Assembly (NCBI GenBank): GCA_002385815.1
Contig: DGEE01000075.1
Location: 1-27,518, forward strand
DNA: 27,518 bases
Direction of reading: 5' to 3'
DNA from: Hungateiclostridiaceae bacterium UBA3934
GTDB lineage: Bacteria; Bacillota; Clostridia; Acetivibrionales; DTU013
Below are positions 8,681 to 16,079 of the stretch, piece after piece. The translations under genes and the position numbers were made by a program. Each line of letters starts with the position of its first letter. Position 1 is the first letter of the stretch. The notes beneath the pieces are model-generated. The model worked only from the letters and a program-made list of their open reading frames with translations, did not search any database and was not told the origin of the DNA.

Positions 8681-9589
8681 GTGCTGGATCATATCGCTGC
8701 TTTATACCAGGAAAACAGGATCATGTTTATGCTGCTGGCGGCGGCCAATGTGCTGCTGGGTGTATTGCTTTCCAGAAAAGCCGTATTGGCATGCTCCGGC
8801 CGTGTGGCTGAAGCAATGGGAGCAAGGAAACCTGCCATGTCATTATACATGCGCTGTTCGATGGCAGTTGAGCAGAGTCTGGCAGCCTGTGAGAAAAGGA
8901 TCGGAAAGAAAAATATATACAAAAAGGCCGGCGAAAAGATGCGGAAAGCCGGATACAGAGGGAAATATGCCCCTGTCATGTACATTCTGGCCAGGTATGT
9001 GCTATCGGCGGTGATATTCCTTGGGGCCTTGTATGCCAACTATCCTGATCTCATCAGACCGATCGCCTCAGTGGTCCTGATAAACTCTGTCATAACCGCT
9101 GTGATATCATCCCGTAAACGCAAAGTAAACCTGCGGTTCCAGAAGTATATATACAAGATATATAAGTACCTGCACAATCAGATATCATCGGGCATCAAAC
9201 CCACCGATGCCGTGAGGACCGTTTATGAGACGACGGATGACAGTGAGATCAGGGATGTACTCATAAGACTGGCTGCAAGATATGAGCTGACACTGGATAT
9301 CGACAATGCCCTGGAAGAGCTCCGGTCCAGCTTTGACTCCCATGAAGCCGAGACGCTGTGCCTGGCACTGAAACAGGGGGTGGAAACCGGTGACAACAAG
9401 GAACTGCTTGCCAAGCAGGAAGATATCATGTTCAAGAAATATTTCAACTACATCCAGGCAGAGACCGACAGCTGCAGAAACAGAGGCGTTGCAGCTGCGG
9501 CAGTATTCGTTGCCATAATAGCTGTAATGATAATCATCCCTATGCTTGACGAATTGAGCCAGGCAATAGGGAAGATATTTATAAACTAA
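8681..9589 (+). CDS. tadC: TadC-like pilus assembly membrane protein
   Basis: A 302-residue second T2SSF platform protein. There is an N-terminal hydrophobic segment (about 13-35), a central hydrophobic pair (about 104-145), the cytoplasmic T2SSF region YIYKIYKYLHNQISSGIKP (from about 155), and a final membrane helix AAAVFVAIIAVMIIIPML (about 271-290). The start is GTG at 8681, with a strong GGAGGA seven bases before it. The tadB-tadC order with small gaps is standard for Tad loci. Confidence 0.87.
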   Translation: MLDHIAALYQENRIMFMLLAAANVLLGVLLSRKAVLACSGRVAEAMGARKPAMSLYMRCSMAVEQSLAACEKRIGKKNIYKKAGEKMRKAGYRGKYAPVMYILARYVLSAVIFLGALYANYPDLIRPIASVVLINSVITAVISSRKRKVNLRFQKYIYKIYKYLHNQISSGIKPTDAVRTVYETTDDSEIRDVLIRLAARYELTLDIDNALEELRSSFDSHEAETLCLALKQGVETGDNKELLAKQEDIMFKKYFNYIQAETDSCRNRGVAAAAVFVAIIAVMIIIPMLDELSQAIGKIFIN

Positions 9590-9607
9590 TGGAATGGAGG
9601 ATGTGGA

Positions 9608-9817
9608 ATGAAACTTATAAAATCGTTCAGAGACAGATTTATTGACCGGCAGGGCGGATTCGGCCTCAATGAGCTGCTTGGCATAGCAGCAGCGCTGATA
9701 ATAGCTGCTTTCATCATCATTCCCAGCATGCAGGATTTTGCCGAGAGCCTGATGGAGGGCCTTGGACGATGGTGGGAAAACACAATTACGAACAGGATTT
9801 TTCCGACTTCCGTATAA
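9608..9817 (+). CDS. Flp-like type IVb prepilin, very small
   Basis: A 69-residue protein with a basic leader (residues 1-17) followed by a class III cleavage motif: Gly17, then FGLNE, giving Phe+1 and Glu+5 (Glu22) as prepilin peptidases require. A hydrophobic helix follows (ELLGIAAALIIAAFIIIPS, about 22-40). The mature product would be about 52 residues, the size of Flp pilins. The tail ESLMEGLGRWWENTITNRIF is amphipathic with two tryptophans and unlike common Flp tails. The ATG at 9608 has GGAGG upstream. Its place right after tadC supports a role as major or minor pilin. No prepilin peptidase gene is present in the window. Confidence 0.78.
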   Translation: MKLIKSFRDRFIDRQGGFGLNELLGIAAALIIAAFIIIPSMQDFAESLMEGLGRWWENTITNRIFPTSV

Positions 9818-9832
9818 AGGGGTGCTTCCATC

Positions 9833-10210
9833 ATGCCCGTCAAACCTGTGCTGACAGGGATAATGCTCATATTCGTCGTCTTTCTGCTCGTGTACATGGT
9901 GGAGTTTTTTATACCGCTGTCTGTCAAAGCCGACATCGACATGATCTGCAGGAATGCCCTGCTGAGCATGGAAAATGCCGGAGGAATGACCAGCGATAAA
10001 AAACGGGAACTGAAAGCTGAGCTCGAGAGCAGAGGGCTTACCGGTGTAGTCATAACAGCTACGGAAAATGCAAAGCAGGGCGGTCAGCTCACACTGCGCG
10101 TAGAAGGAGATTACACCTACAACAGGATAACTTCGCTTTTTGGCAGAGGCGATGTGACTTTGAGGATGGTGTATGACAAGTCAACCATGTCCCGAAAGGT
10201 GGTCAATTGA
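9833..10210 (+). CDS. TadE-like / DUF4320-like single-pass membrane protein
   Basis: A 125-residue protein with an N-terminal hydrophobic helix (VLTGIMLIFVVFLLVYMVEFF, split across about 6-27) and a mostly extracytoplasmic remainder with a beta-rich half (LTGVVITATE, LTLRVEGDYTYNRI). It resembles minor pseudopilin-like proteins of Firmicute Tad loci (TadE or DUF4320 type). No clear Gly/Glu+5 peptidase site is visible, so it may be retained as an uncleaved anchor. The ATG at 9833 has AGGGGTG eight bases before. The next gene overlaps its stop codon, suggesting coupled translation. Confidence 0.65.
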   Translation: MPVKPVLTGIMLIFVVFLLVYMVEFFIPLSVKADIDMICRNALLSMENAGGMTSDKKRELKAELESRGLTGVVITATENAKQGGQLTLRVEGDYTYNRITSLFGRGDVTLRMVYDKSTMSRKVVN

Positions 10211-10743
10211 GACAGATGAAAAAGCACAGCCGGGAGAGAGGGAGCGCAGTCACACAGACCGTATTGATGGCGGCGGTCCTGATATTTATCATAATGCCGG
10301 TCTTTTCGGCGGTCATCGAAAAATATATACTCATGGAGAAGGCGAGGGTCATCACGGATTCGGTGGACATGACCAATATCTCGGCTTACAATGCACTGTC
10401 CAGTGCAGAACTGGGGAAGGTGCGCATTGGTGCTGAGCGTTCCGATATCCTGGAGATATACAGGCACATATTGAGTATAAATCTGAGGCTCAATGATGAT
10501 CTGGAACCGCAGCCGGATTCAGTAGCTGAGGGCTGTGTTGAAGTATTGTCGCTGGAGATATTCAGCAGCGATTTCCCTGCCCACTGCCCCGAAGGGGTAC
10601 CAATAACCAGGCCTGCTGTCCACAGCACCATCCGTGTGCCTGTCAGGCCGTCGCTCTACAGAGGCATCATCCTCGGAATGCTGGGCAGGGAGTATGTCGA
10701 CATAATAGTGCATGTTGATACGGAAATACCGGTCAACAACTAA
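10207..10743 (+). CDS. TadE/TadF-like pseudopilin with an atypical cleavage motif
   Basis: A 178-residue protein with a basic N-terminus, a Gly12-Ser13 junction and a hydrophobic helix (about 14-36: AVTQTVLMAAVLIFIIMPVF). Position +5 after the glycine is Gln17 rather than the usual Glu. The remainder is extracytoplasmic and unfamiliar, with two cysteines (SVAEGCVEVL, PAHCPEG) that could form a disulfide. The start is uncertain: TTG 10207 overlaps the previous stop (TTGA), with AAGGTGG four bases before it; ATG 10216 gives a longer spacing of 13. It belongs to the Tad operon by position and architecture. Confidence 0.66.
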   Translation: MRQMKKHSRERGSAVTQTVLMAAVLIFIIMPVFSAVIEKYILMEKARVITDSVDMTNISAYNALSSAELGKVRIGAERSDILEIYRHILSINLRLNDDLEPQPDSVAEGCVEVLSLEIFSSDFPAHCPEGVPITRPAVHSTIRVPVRPSLYRGIILGMLGREYVDIIVHVDTEIPVNN

Positions 10744-10766
10744 AATATCAAAATGCGGGTGTAATT

Positions 10767-11447
10767 ATGAGGAGATATGGCTGGATTTGCGGGGCTCTGG
10801 TGATAATCATCCTGCTTGCCGTGATCGAAATGAAGATAATTTCAAATGCTTCCGGGTACGAAGCCGGCGAAAAGGTCGTTGTTGCATTGCGGGATATCAG
10901 CAGGGACACCGTTATAACAGACGAAATGCTTGAGATCAGGGAAATCAGCAGCGGCGCCGTACACAGGGATGCCGTCAGGAATATCGGTGAAGCTGTCGGT
11001 CTGAGAGCAGCTGCTGACATCTACAGCGGCGAAGCATTGTTAAAGAGCAGGCTGACAGACAAAGCGGCTGATGCGGTGGAAGTGCTGAACAAATCCAACA
11101 GGCTGTTTTGCATAAAGCCAGAATGGGATCAGGCAAATGCATGGCAACTGGAAAAAGACCAGTGTGTTGATGTGGTGTTTATACCCAATCATCTGAAGCA
11201 GGACAATACATGTCCTGAAGCCGCAGGCGTGGTCAGTGTGCTGCCTGCTCAGACGGGGATAAAAGTGATGAAGAATATCAGGATAGCAGGGTTTGTGGAC
11301 GAAGACGGGGAAATCGTAAAAAGCGGTGAGGATGAGAAAATCCCGAGGTATATTATATTTGAGGTCACCCAGGAACAGGCTGTTTTCCTTGCATATGCAA
11401 AAAGCAACGGGAGACTTGAACTCTCTGGAATACCAAATCGTGAATAA
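10767..11447 (+). CDS. cpaB: CpaB/RcpC-like SAF-domain pilus protein
   Basis: A 226-residue protein with one N-terminal membrane helix (about 7-27) and a SAF domain (about 36-100: VVVALRDISRDTVITDEMLEI, then VGLRAAADIYSGEALLKSRL), the hallmark of CpaB/RcpC. In diderms CpaB gates or stabilises the secretin. Here there is no secretin gene, so in this monoderm it may act at the wall instead, for instance by peptidoglycan binding (inference). Normally cpaB leads the locus; here it comes after the pilin-like genes. It starts 23 bases after the preceding gene, with a weak GCGGGTG ribosome site. Confidence 0.8.
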   Translation: MRRYGWICGALVIIILLAVIEMKIISNASGYEAGEKVVVALRDISRDTVITDEMLEIREISSGAVHRDAVRNIGEAVGLRAAADIYSGEALLKSRLTDKAADAVEVLNKSNRLFCIKPEWDQANAWQLEKDQCVDVVFIPNHLKQDNTCPEAAGVVSVLPAQTGIKVMKNIRIAGFVDEDGEIVKSGEDEKIPRYIIFEVTQEQAVFLAYAKSNGRLELSGIPNRE

Positions 11448-11481
11448 ACCAAACCATACCACTTTCAAAGGAGGGGCCAAA

Positions 11482-11718
11482 ATGGCGGAACTGAAGTATG
11501 AAATCAAAAAGCACATCGGAGTGATCGGTGAAGGCACCAAAGGATGGAAAAAGGAAGTTAACCTTGTCAGTTGGAACGAGAGAAAACCCAAGCTGGATAT
11601 CAGGGACTGGGACGAAAACCATGAGAAAATGGGCAAGGGAATAACGCTGAACAAAGGAGAAGTGGAGGAACTAAAGAAACTCCTGGCAGCGTTCGATCCC
11701 GAGGAAATGGAGGCCTGA
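11482..11718 (+). CDS. YdbC-type PC4 family single-stranded nucleic-acid-binding protein
   Basis: A 78-residue protein matching the bacterial PC4-like YdbC family, for which the Lactococcus YdbC dimer binds single-stranded DNA. The diagnostic block is GWKKEVNLVSWNERKPKLD followed by IRDWDENHEKMGKGITL. It is one short PC4 domain with a four-strand sheet and C-terminal helix (EVEELKKLLAAF). ATG 11482 is chosen because AGGAGGGG precedes it at ideal spacing and the family begins MAxLKxEI; the in-frame upstream ATG at 11326 lies inside cpaB. It follows cpaB by 34 bases and is the last gene before the terminator. Its link to pilus function is unknown. Confidence 0.85.
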   Translation: MAELKYEIKKHIGVIGEGTKGWKKEVNLVSWNERKPKLDIRDWDENHEKMGKGITLNKGEVEELKKLLAAFDPEEMEA

Positions 11719-11734
11719 CGGCCTCTGTTTTTTT
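11710..11734 (+). terminator. intrinsic terminator of the Tad operon, overlapping the last stop codon
   Basis: GAGGCC (11710-11715), loop TGAC, GGCCTC (11720-11725), then TG and seven T (11728-11734). The loop contains the TGA stop codon of the PC4-family gene, so the hairpin begins within the coding sequence. Confidence 0.9.
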
Positions 11735-11745
11735 GCCGGTCCGAC

Positions 11746-11796
11746 ACGGGGACAGGATGAAGGTCCTGTCCCCGTCACTTTTCAAGAACTGTCCCC
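11746..11796. repeat. REP-like palindrome with adjoining GAACTGTCCCC half unit
   Basis: ACGGGGACAGGA (11746-11757) and TCCTGTCCCCGT (11764-11775) form a perfect 12-bp stem with a 6-base loop. A related unit, GAACTGTCCCC, follows at 11786-11796. The same core recurs at 22597-22607 (GAACCGTCCCC) and 22633-22643. These GGGGAC(A/G)G units resemble repetitive extragenic palindromes. No REP-associated Y1 transposase is in the window. Confidence 0.7.
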
Positions 11797-11807
11797 AGTG
11801 CTATAAT
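11779..11807 (+). promoter_or_regulatory. sigma-A-type promoter of the AraC-family gene
   Basis: TTTTCA (11779-11784) and a perfect TATAAT (11802-11807) are spaced 17 bases apart. Transcription would start near 11814, about 20 bases before the gene start at 11833. The spacer contains the REP-like GAACTGTCCCC unit, so insertion of the repeat may have created or altered this promoter. Confidence 0.65.
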
Positions 11808-11832
11808 CTAAGATGAAAGCAGAGGTGATTTG

Positions 11833-12720
11833 ATGGATAAGCTCCTGCCGAAGGCGTGGGAAGGACTGCTGAACTCTTCGAATTTCTTGCCGGTGATAAT
11901 ACAGACTATTGAAAGGATCCAGGATTCCACCTGGTCCATGGAACCCAACAGGCATGATAACTATGAAATGGTATATATGAAAAAGGGCTATGCGGTATTT
12001 GAGATATCCGGCCAGAAGGTCGAGATGGGTCCCAATGACATTGTGATCATCAAGCCCATGCAGTACCACAAGCTCATTGTCAAATCCGAAAGCGGATGCG
12101 AATTCATCGTTCTCTACTTCACCTTTGAAAACAGGATAAATGGTGAGCATGCCCAGATCCCGGCAGAGGACTTCCTCAATTTTGTCAGCAATAAGGGAGA
12201 AAGCCCGTATATATCACTGAAAGTAAGCCCCAAAAATGAGATAGTGGTCCTGCTGAACAGGATATTGAAAGAGAGGAAGAGTTCGGAGCCGGGCAGTGAA
12301 TTCCTCAACTATCTGCTTATCATGGAGCTGTTCGTGCTGCTTTCACGCGCTCTGAAGATGGAGTGGGAAAACAGCGTAAAGCTCAAAAGTTCCAAACTCA
12401 AGGAGCTTATAGATATATCCATCAACTATATCCACAACAATTTCGAACGGGACATCTCACTGGGAGATATAGCAAAATATGTTTTTCTGAGCCCGAGCTA
12501 TTTCACCAGGGCCTTCAAGGAACAGACAGGCATGAGTCCCATCAGTTATCTGCTCAAGATCCGCATAGAGAGAGCCAAGGAGATGCTCGTGGACACAGGC
12601 CTCAAAATAAGCGACATCGCACTGAGTGTAGGATTTTCAAATCAGCAGCGTTTCAATGAAATGTTCAAGAAATATGCCGGTCTGACGCCTTTGCAATACA
12701 GGAAACAAAACACCAGGTAG
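11833..12720 (+). CDS. AraC-family transcriptional regulator
   Basis: A 295-residue regulator. An N-terminal cupin-like sensing domain (about 30-90) shows HDNYEMVYMKKGYAVFEISG and GPNDIVIIKPMQYHKL, the sugar/small-molecule pocket pattern of the family. The C-terminal double helix-turn-helix (about 195-292) has DISLGDIAKYVFLSPSYFTRAFK and KISDIALSVGFSNQQRFNEMFKK. ATG 11833 is preferred over the adjoining TTG 11830; AGAGG lies seven bases upstream. The gene stands alone between the Tad terminator and the leu genes, with its own promoter, so the ligand and target are unclear. AraC proteins of this architecture often control carbohydrate genes, none of which are present here. Confidence 0.92.
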   Translation: MDKLLPKAWEGLLNSSNFLPVIIQTIERIQDSTWSMEPNRHDNYEMVYMKKGYAVFEISGQKVEMGPNDIVIIKPMQYHKLIVKSESGCEFIVLYFTFENRINGEHAQIPAEDFLNFVSNKGESPYISLKVSPKNEIVVLLNRILKERKSSEPGSEFLNYLLIMELFVLLSRALKMEWENSVKLKSSKLKELIDISINYIHNNFERDISLGDIAKYVFLSPSYFTRAFKEQTGMSPISYLLKIRIERAKEMLVDTGLKISDIALSVGFSNQQRFNEMFKKYAGLTPLQYRKQNTR

Positions 12721-12880
12721 TATTTTCAAAGGACAAAAAACATTCATATTGACCTGTTATTTCAATAAGTATCAGGAAGAATCACATCGTTTCAGGCATT
12801 ATTATATATACTAGGGTTAGATATTGGTTTTGACAGTTCCGGAAGCATCAGATCAGTGAAATATAAACGGGGGACGGACG

Positions 12881-12934
12881 CTGTCAGCATCGGACAAAGC
12901 ATCCATATGCGGAATGGTTTCCGTTTCCTGACAG
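12881..12934 (+). promoter_or_regulatory. structured leader element upstream of leuC
   Basis: This lies in the 287-base gap 12721-13007. CTGTCAG (12881-12887) pairs with CTGACAG (12928-12934), enclosing a hairpin CGGAA (12910-12914), loop TGGT, TTCCG (12919-12923). The same gap holds a TTGACA at 12830-12835 without a convincing -10, and a GGGGGACGG stretch near 12870 resembling the REP units. No T-box sequence, leucine-rich leader peptide or T-tract terminator was found. The element could be an RNA structure or a DNA operator. Confidence 0.35.
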
Positions 12935-13007
12935 ATATCACAGCAATTATCTAACATTTTTGATAATACATGATGGACCAGCATTCAGCCGAATGGGAGG
13001 GATATTT

Positions 13008-14291
13008 GTGACCAGTAAAAACACAATGGCAAAAGGCATGACAATGACACAGAAAATACTGGCAGATCATGCAGGATTGGAGAGAGTAGAGGCAGGACAG
13101 CTGATCAAAGCGAGACTCGATATGGTGCTCGGAAACGATATCACTACTCCTGTTGCAGTGAAGGAGTTCAGGAAGATAGGCAAAGACCGGGTGTTCGACA
13201 GGAACAAGATAGCCATCGTACCCGACCACTTTACTCCCAACAAGGATATAAAGTCCGCAGAGCAGGTCAGGTTCATAAGGGAATTTGCCCGCGAGATGGA
13301 CATAGTCAACTTCTTCGAGGTCGGGCGCATGGGCGTGGAACACGCACTGCTGCCTGAAAAGGGGCTTGTGGTGCCCGGAGATGTGGTCATAGGGGCCGAC
13401 TCGCATACATGCACATATGGGGCTCTTGGAGCTTTTTCCACCGGCATTGGGAGTACTGACATGGCAGCCGGCATGGCCACGGGGGAAGCCTGGTTCAAAG
13501 TGCCGGAAGCCATCCGCTTCGTGCTGACGGGCAAGCCGGGCAGATGGGTGAGCGGCAAGGACATAATACTCCATATCATAGGCATGATCGGCGTTGACGG
13601 AGCCCTGTACAAATCCATGGAGTTCACAGGGGACGGGCTGAAACACCTTTCCATGGACGACAGGTTCTCCATGGCCAACATGGCTATAGAAGCCGGTGCT
13701 AAAAACGGCATCTTTGATGTGGACGAAAAAACCATCGAATATGTAAAAGAGCACTCCACAAAGCCATATAAAGTCTATAAGGCCGATGAAGACGCGGAAT
13801 ACTGCTGCGAGTACGTCATCGATCTGAGCACTGTCAAGCCTACAGTAGCGTTCCCGCATCTGCCGAGTAATGCAAGGACCATAGACAAAGTCGGCGATAT
13901 CAGAATAGATCAGGTAGTCATAGGTTCGTGCACCAATGGAAGGATAGAGGATATGAGAGCGGCGGCCCAGGTCCTGAAAGGGCGTACCGTGCATCCTGAT
14001 GTGCGCTGCATCATAATACCGGCTACCCAGAAAATATGGAAGCAGTCCATGGATGAAGGTCTTTTCGACATATTCATAGAAGCCGGTGCCGCTGTCAGCA
14101 CACCGACCTGCGGACCTTGTCTGGGCGGCCACATGGGCATACTCGCAAAAGGCGAACGGGCTGTTGCCACCACCAACAGGAATTTTGTCGGAAGGATGGG
14201 ACATCCGGAAAGCGAGGTTTATCTGGCAAGCCCTGCTATTGCAGCGGCATCGGCAGTTGCCGGCAGGATCGCTTCGCCCGATGAACTGTAA
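13008..14291 (+). CDS. leuC: 3-isopropylmalate dehydratase large subunit (LeuC, archaeal/clostridial type)
   Basis: A 427-residue aconitase-family enzyme that, with LeuD, isomerises 2-isopropylmalate to 3-isopropylmalate in leucine synthesis. The [4Fe-4S] ligands are visible: Cys308 in VIGSCTNGRIED, and Cys368 and Cys371 in TPTCGPCLGG. The active-site block GADSHTCTYGALGAFSTGIGS is intact. MTMTQKILADHAG near the start is typical of the shorter LeuC/DmdA subgroup, in which the two subunits are separate. GTG 13008 is chosen because GGGAGG lies seven bases upstream; ATG 13026 is an alternative. Start of a leuC-leuD-leuB cluster; leuA is not here. A homoaconitase or dimethylmalate dehydratase role is excluded mainly by the neighbouring leuB. 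Confidence 0.93.
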   Translation: MTSKNTMAKGMTMTQKILADHAGLERVEAGQLIKARLDMVLGNDITTPVAVKEFRKIGKDRVFDRNKIAIVPDHFTPNKDIKSAEQVRFIREFAREMDIVNFFEVGRMGVEHALLPEKGLVVPGDVVIGADSHTCTYGALGAFSTGIGSTDMAAGMATGEAWFKVPEAIRFVLTGKPGRWVSGKDIILHIIGMIGVDGALYKSMEFTGDGLKHLSMDDRFSMANMAIEAGAKNGIFDVDEKTIEYVKEHSTKPYKVYKADEDAEYCCEYVIDLSTVKPTVAFPHLPSNARTIDKVGDIRIDQVVIGSCTNGRIEDMRAAAQVLKGRTVHPDVRCIIIPATQKIWKQSMDEGLFDIFIEAGAAVSTPTCGPCLGGHMGILAKGERAVATTNRNFVGRMGHPESEVYLASPAIAAASAVAGRIASPDEL

Positions 14292-14321
14292 AAGCCGGAT
14301 AGATGGACGGGAGGTAATGGA

Positions 14322-14810
14322 ATGAAAGTACAGGGCAAAGTAATAAAATATGGAGATAATGTGGACACTGACGTAATAATCCCTGCAAGGTATCTGAACA
14401 CAAGTGACCCGAAGGAACTGGCGGCGCACTGCATGGAGGACCTTGATCCGGGATTCGTAAAAAAGGTACAGAAAGGCGACATAATGGTGGCAGGTAAGAA
14501 CTTCGGATGCGGCTCATCAAGAGAGCATGCTCCTATTGCCATCAAGGCTTCAGGGATATCCTGCATCATAGCAGAGACATTTGCCAGGATATTCTACCGC
14601 AATGCCATCAATATCGGGCTTCCCATCGTAGAGTGTCCGGAAGCGGCCAGAGACATCAGTGACGGTGATGTGGTCGAGGCAGACTTCGATACCGGTACCA
14701 TCGTCAATAAGACAAAGGGCAGATCGTACAAGGGAGTGCCGTTCCCTGAATTCATGCAGGAGATCATCAGGGCTGAAGGGCTTGTCGGATACATCAGGGA
14801 TCAGGGCTGA
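14322..14810 (+). CDS. leuD: 3-isopropylmalate dehydratase small subunit
   Basis: A 162-residue swivelling subunit that completes the LeuC active site. Conserved blocks are YGDNVDTDVIIPARYLNT near the N-terminus and GKNFGCGSSREHAPIAIK (around 55-72), then FARIFYRNAINIGLP. The length fits the short archaeal-type LeuD that partners the matching LeuC form. The ATG at 14322 has GGGAGGT upstream; leuC ends 30 bases before. Confidence 0.95.
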   Translation: MKVQGKVIKYGDNVDTDVIIPARYLNTSDPKELAAHCMEDLDPGFVKKVQKGDIMVAGKNFGCGSSREHAPIAIKASGISCIIAETFARIFYRNAINIGLPIVECPEAARDISDGDVVEADFDTGTIVNKTKGRSYKGVPFPEFMQEIIRAEGLVGYIRDQG

Positions 14811-14938
14811 TGTATACTAAAGCGGCATAGGGAGATACCGGTGCCGTATTGTGTCGATAGCCGGCTCCGCACATACGGATGATATCGCGGGTATCATGCG
14901 GAGATGCCGGGCAGACTTTGGAACAGGAGGAAGGATCT

Positions 14939-16027
14939 TTGAATTATAAAATCACAGTAATAAAAGGCGACGGGATAGGTCCGGAGATCATCGACCAGAC
15001 CATCACTGTCCTTGAAGCAGTAAGTGAAAAATGCGGCATCAGCTTCACCTTCAAAGAAGAGATGATGGGAGGCTGCGCAATAGACAAATATGGGGTGCCG
15101 CTGCCGGAGTCCACGCTGAAGACATGCAGAGAGAGCGATTCTGTACTGCTTGGCGCCGTCGGAGGCCCCAAATGGGAAGGGTTGCCGGGCGACAGGACGC
15201 CTGAGGCGGGACTGCTGGGTATACGGGCAGGACTCGGTCTGTATGCGAATCTCAGACCGGCGGTCATTTATGAAGCGCTGAGAGAAGCGTCCCCTCTGAA
15301 GCCCGAAATAGTTGAAGGAAAAATAGACATCCTTGTCGTCAGGGAGCTGACAGGCGGTATCTATTTCGGGCAGAGAGGAAGAGAAGAAAAAGGGACGGCA
15401 AATGAATGGGCCTATGACACAGAAAGGTACTCTGTGGCCGAAATAGAGCGCATAGCGAGGACTGCTTTCGAGGCTGCTTCCAAACGGCGCGGCATCGTCA
15501 CATCCGTTGACAAGGCCAATGTACTGGAAAGCTCCAAACTGTGGCGCGAAGTGGTGATAAGGGTGGCGAAGGATTACCCGGACATCACACTGAACCACAT
15601 GTATGTGGACAATGCCTCGATGCAGCTGATCAGGGACCCGGGCCAATTCGATGTCATTGTAACGACGAACATGTTCGGCGACATACTGTCCGATGAAGCT
15701 TCAATGATAACGGGCTCAATCGGAATGCTTCCGTCTGCCAGCCTGGGCAGCGGCAAGCTCGGGCTTTATGAGCCGATCCACGGTTCAGCGCCCGACATAG
15801 CCGGACAGGACAAAGCAAACCCGATAGCCACGATACTTTCTGCCGCAATGATGCTTCGCTATTCACTGGAGGAATATGCTGCAGCAGATATCGTAGAAAA
15901 CGCTGTCAGGAAAGTGCTCGAAAAAGGATACAGAACACCTGATATAGCTTCCTTTGGTGGCAAAGTGGTTGGGACAGCAGAGATGGGAAGGCTGATAGCC
16001 GAAGAAGTCAGGGAATACGAACTCTGA
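14939..16027 (+). CDS. leuB: 3-isopropylmalate dehydrogenase
   Basis: A 362-residue NAD-dependent beta-decarboxylating dehydrogenase converting 3-isopropylmalate to the precursor of leucine. Diagnostic stretches are KGDGIGPEI at the start, LLGAVGGPKWE, the catalytic region VRELTGGIYFG, TTNMFGDILSDEASMI and the NAD site GLYEPIHGSAPDIAG. The start is TTG at 14939, preceded by GGAGGAAGG; the in-frame ATG at 14879 adds 20 residues unlike any LeuB. The 128-base leuD-leuB gap holds inverted repeats (CGGCA 14823-14827 with TGCCG 14842-14846; ATGATA with TATCAT near 14878-14896) but no gene. Confidence 0.95.
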   Translation: MNYKITVIKGDGIGPEIIDQTITVLEAVSEKCGISFTFKEEMMGGCAIDKYGVPLPESTLKTCRESDSVLLGAVGGPKWEGLPGDRTPEAGLLGIRAGLGLYANLRPAVIYEALREASPLKPEIVEGKIDILVVRELTGGIYFGQRGREEKGTANEWAYDTERYSVAEIERIARTAFEAASKRRGIVTSVDKANVLESSKLWREVVIRVAKDYPDITLNHMYVDNASMQLIRDPGQFDVIVTTNMFGDILSDEASMITGSIGMLPSASLGSGKLGLYEPIHGSAPDIAGQDKANPIATILSAAMMLRYSLEEYAAADIVENAVRKVLEKGYRTPDIASFGGKVVGTAEMGRLIAEEVREYEL

Positions 16028-16079
16028 AGAAGGCCGGAAGCAAGCGTTCCGGTCCGGTAAACGATACCAGGAGAATATA

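Noticed and set aside
8661..9014. 117-residue plus-strand frame overlapping the tadC start
   Set aside because: It is an alternate frame of tadC with Cys/Trp-rich composition and no family pattern.
11326..11481. Longer reading of the PC4-family protein
   Set aside because: The extension lies inside cpaB, has no family similarity, and ATG 11482 has a perfect ribosome site.
11746..11775. 12-bp palindrome as a transcription terminator
   Set aside because: The pilus operon already ends at 11734. The palindrome lacks an immediate T-run and its core recurs elsewhere, so a repeat is the better reading.
12721..13007. T-box riboswitch or leucine leader peptide before leuC
   Set aside because: I looked for the T-box core, a Leu-codon-rich small frame and a terminator hairpin with a T-run and found none.
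12951..14429. 492-residue minus-strand open frame opposite leuC
   Set aside because: It lies antisense across leuC and the leuD start, shows no domain pattern, and has His/Tyr-rich composition typical of a shadow of a real coding strand.
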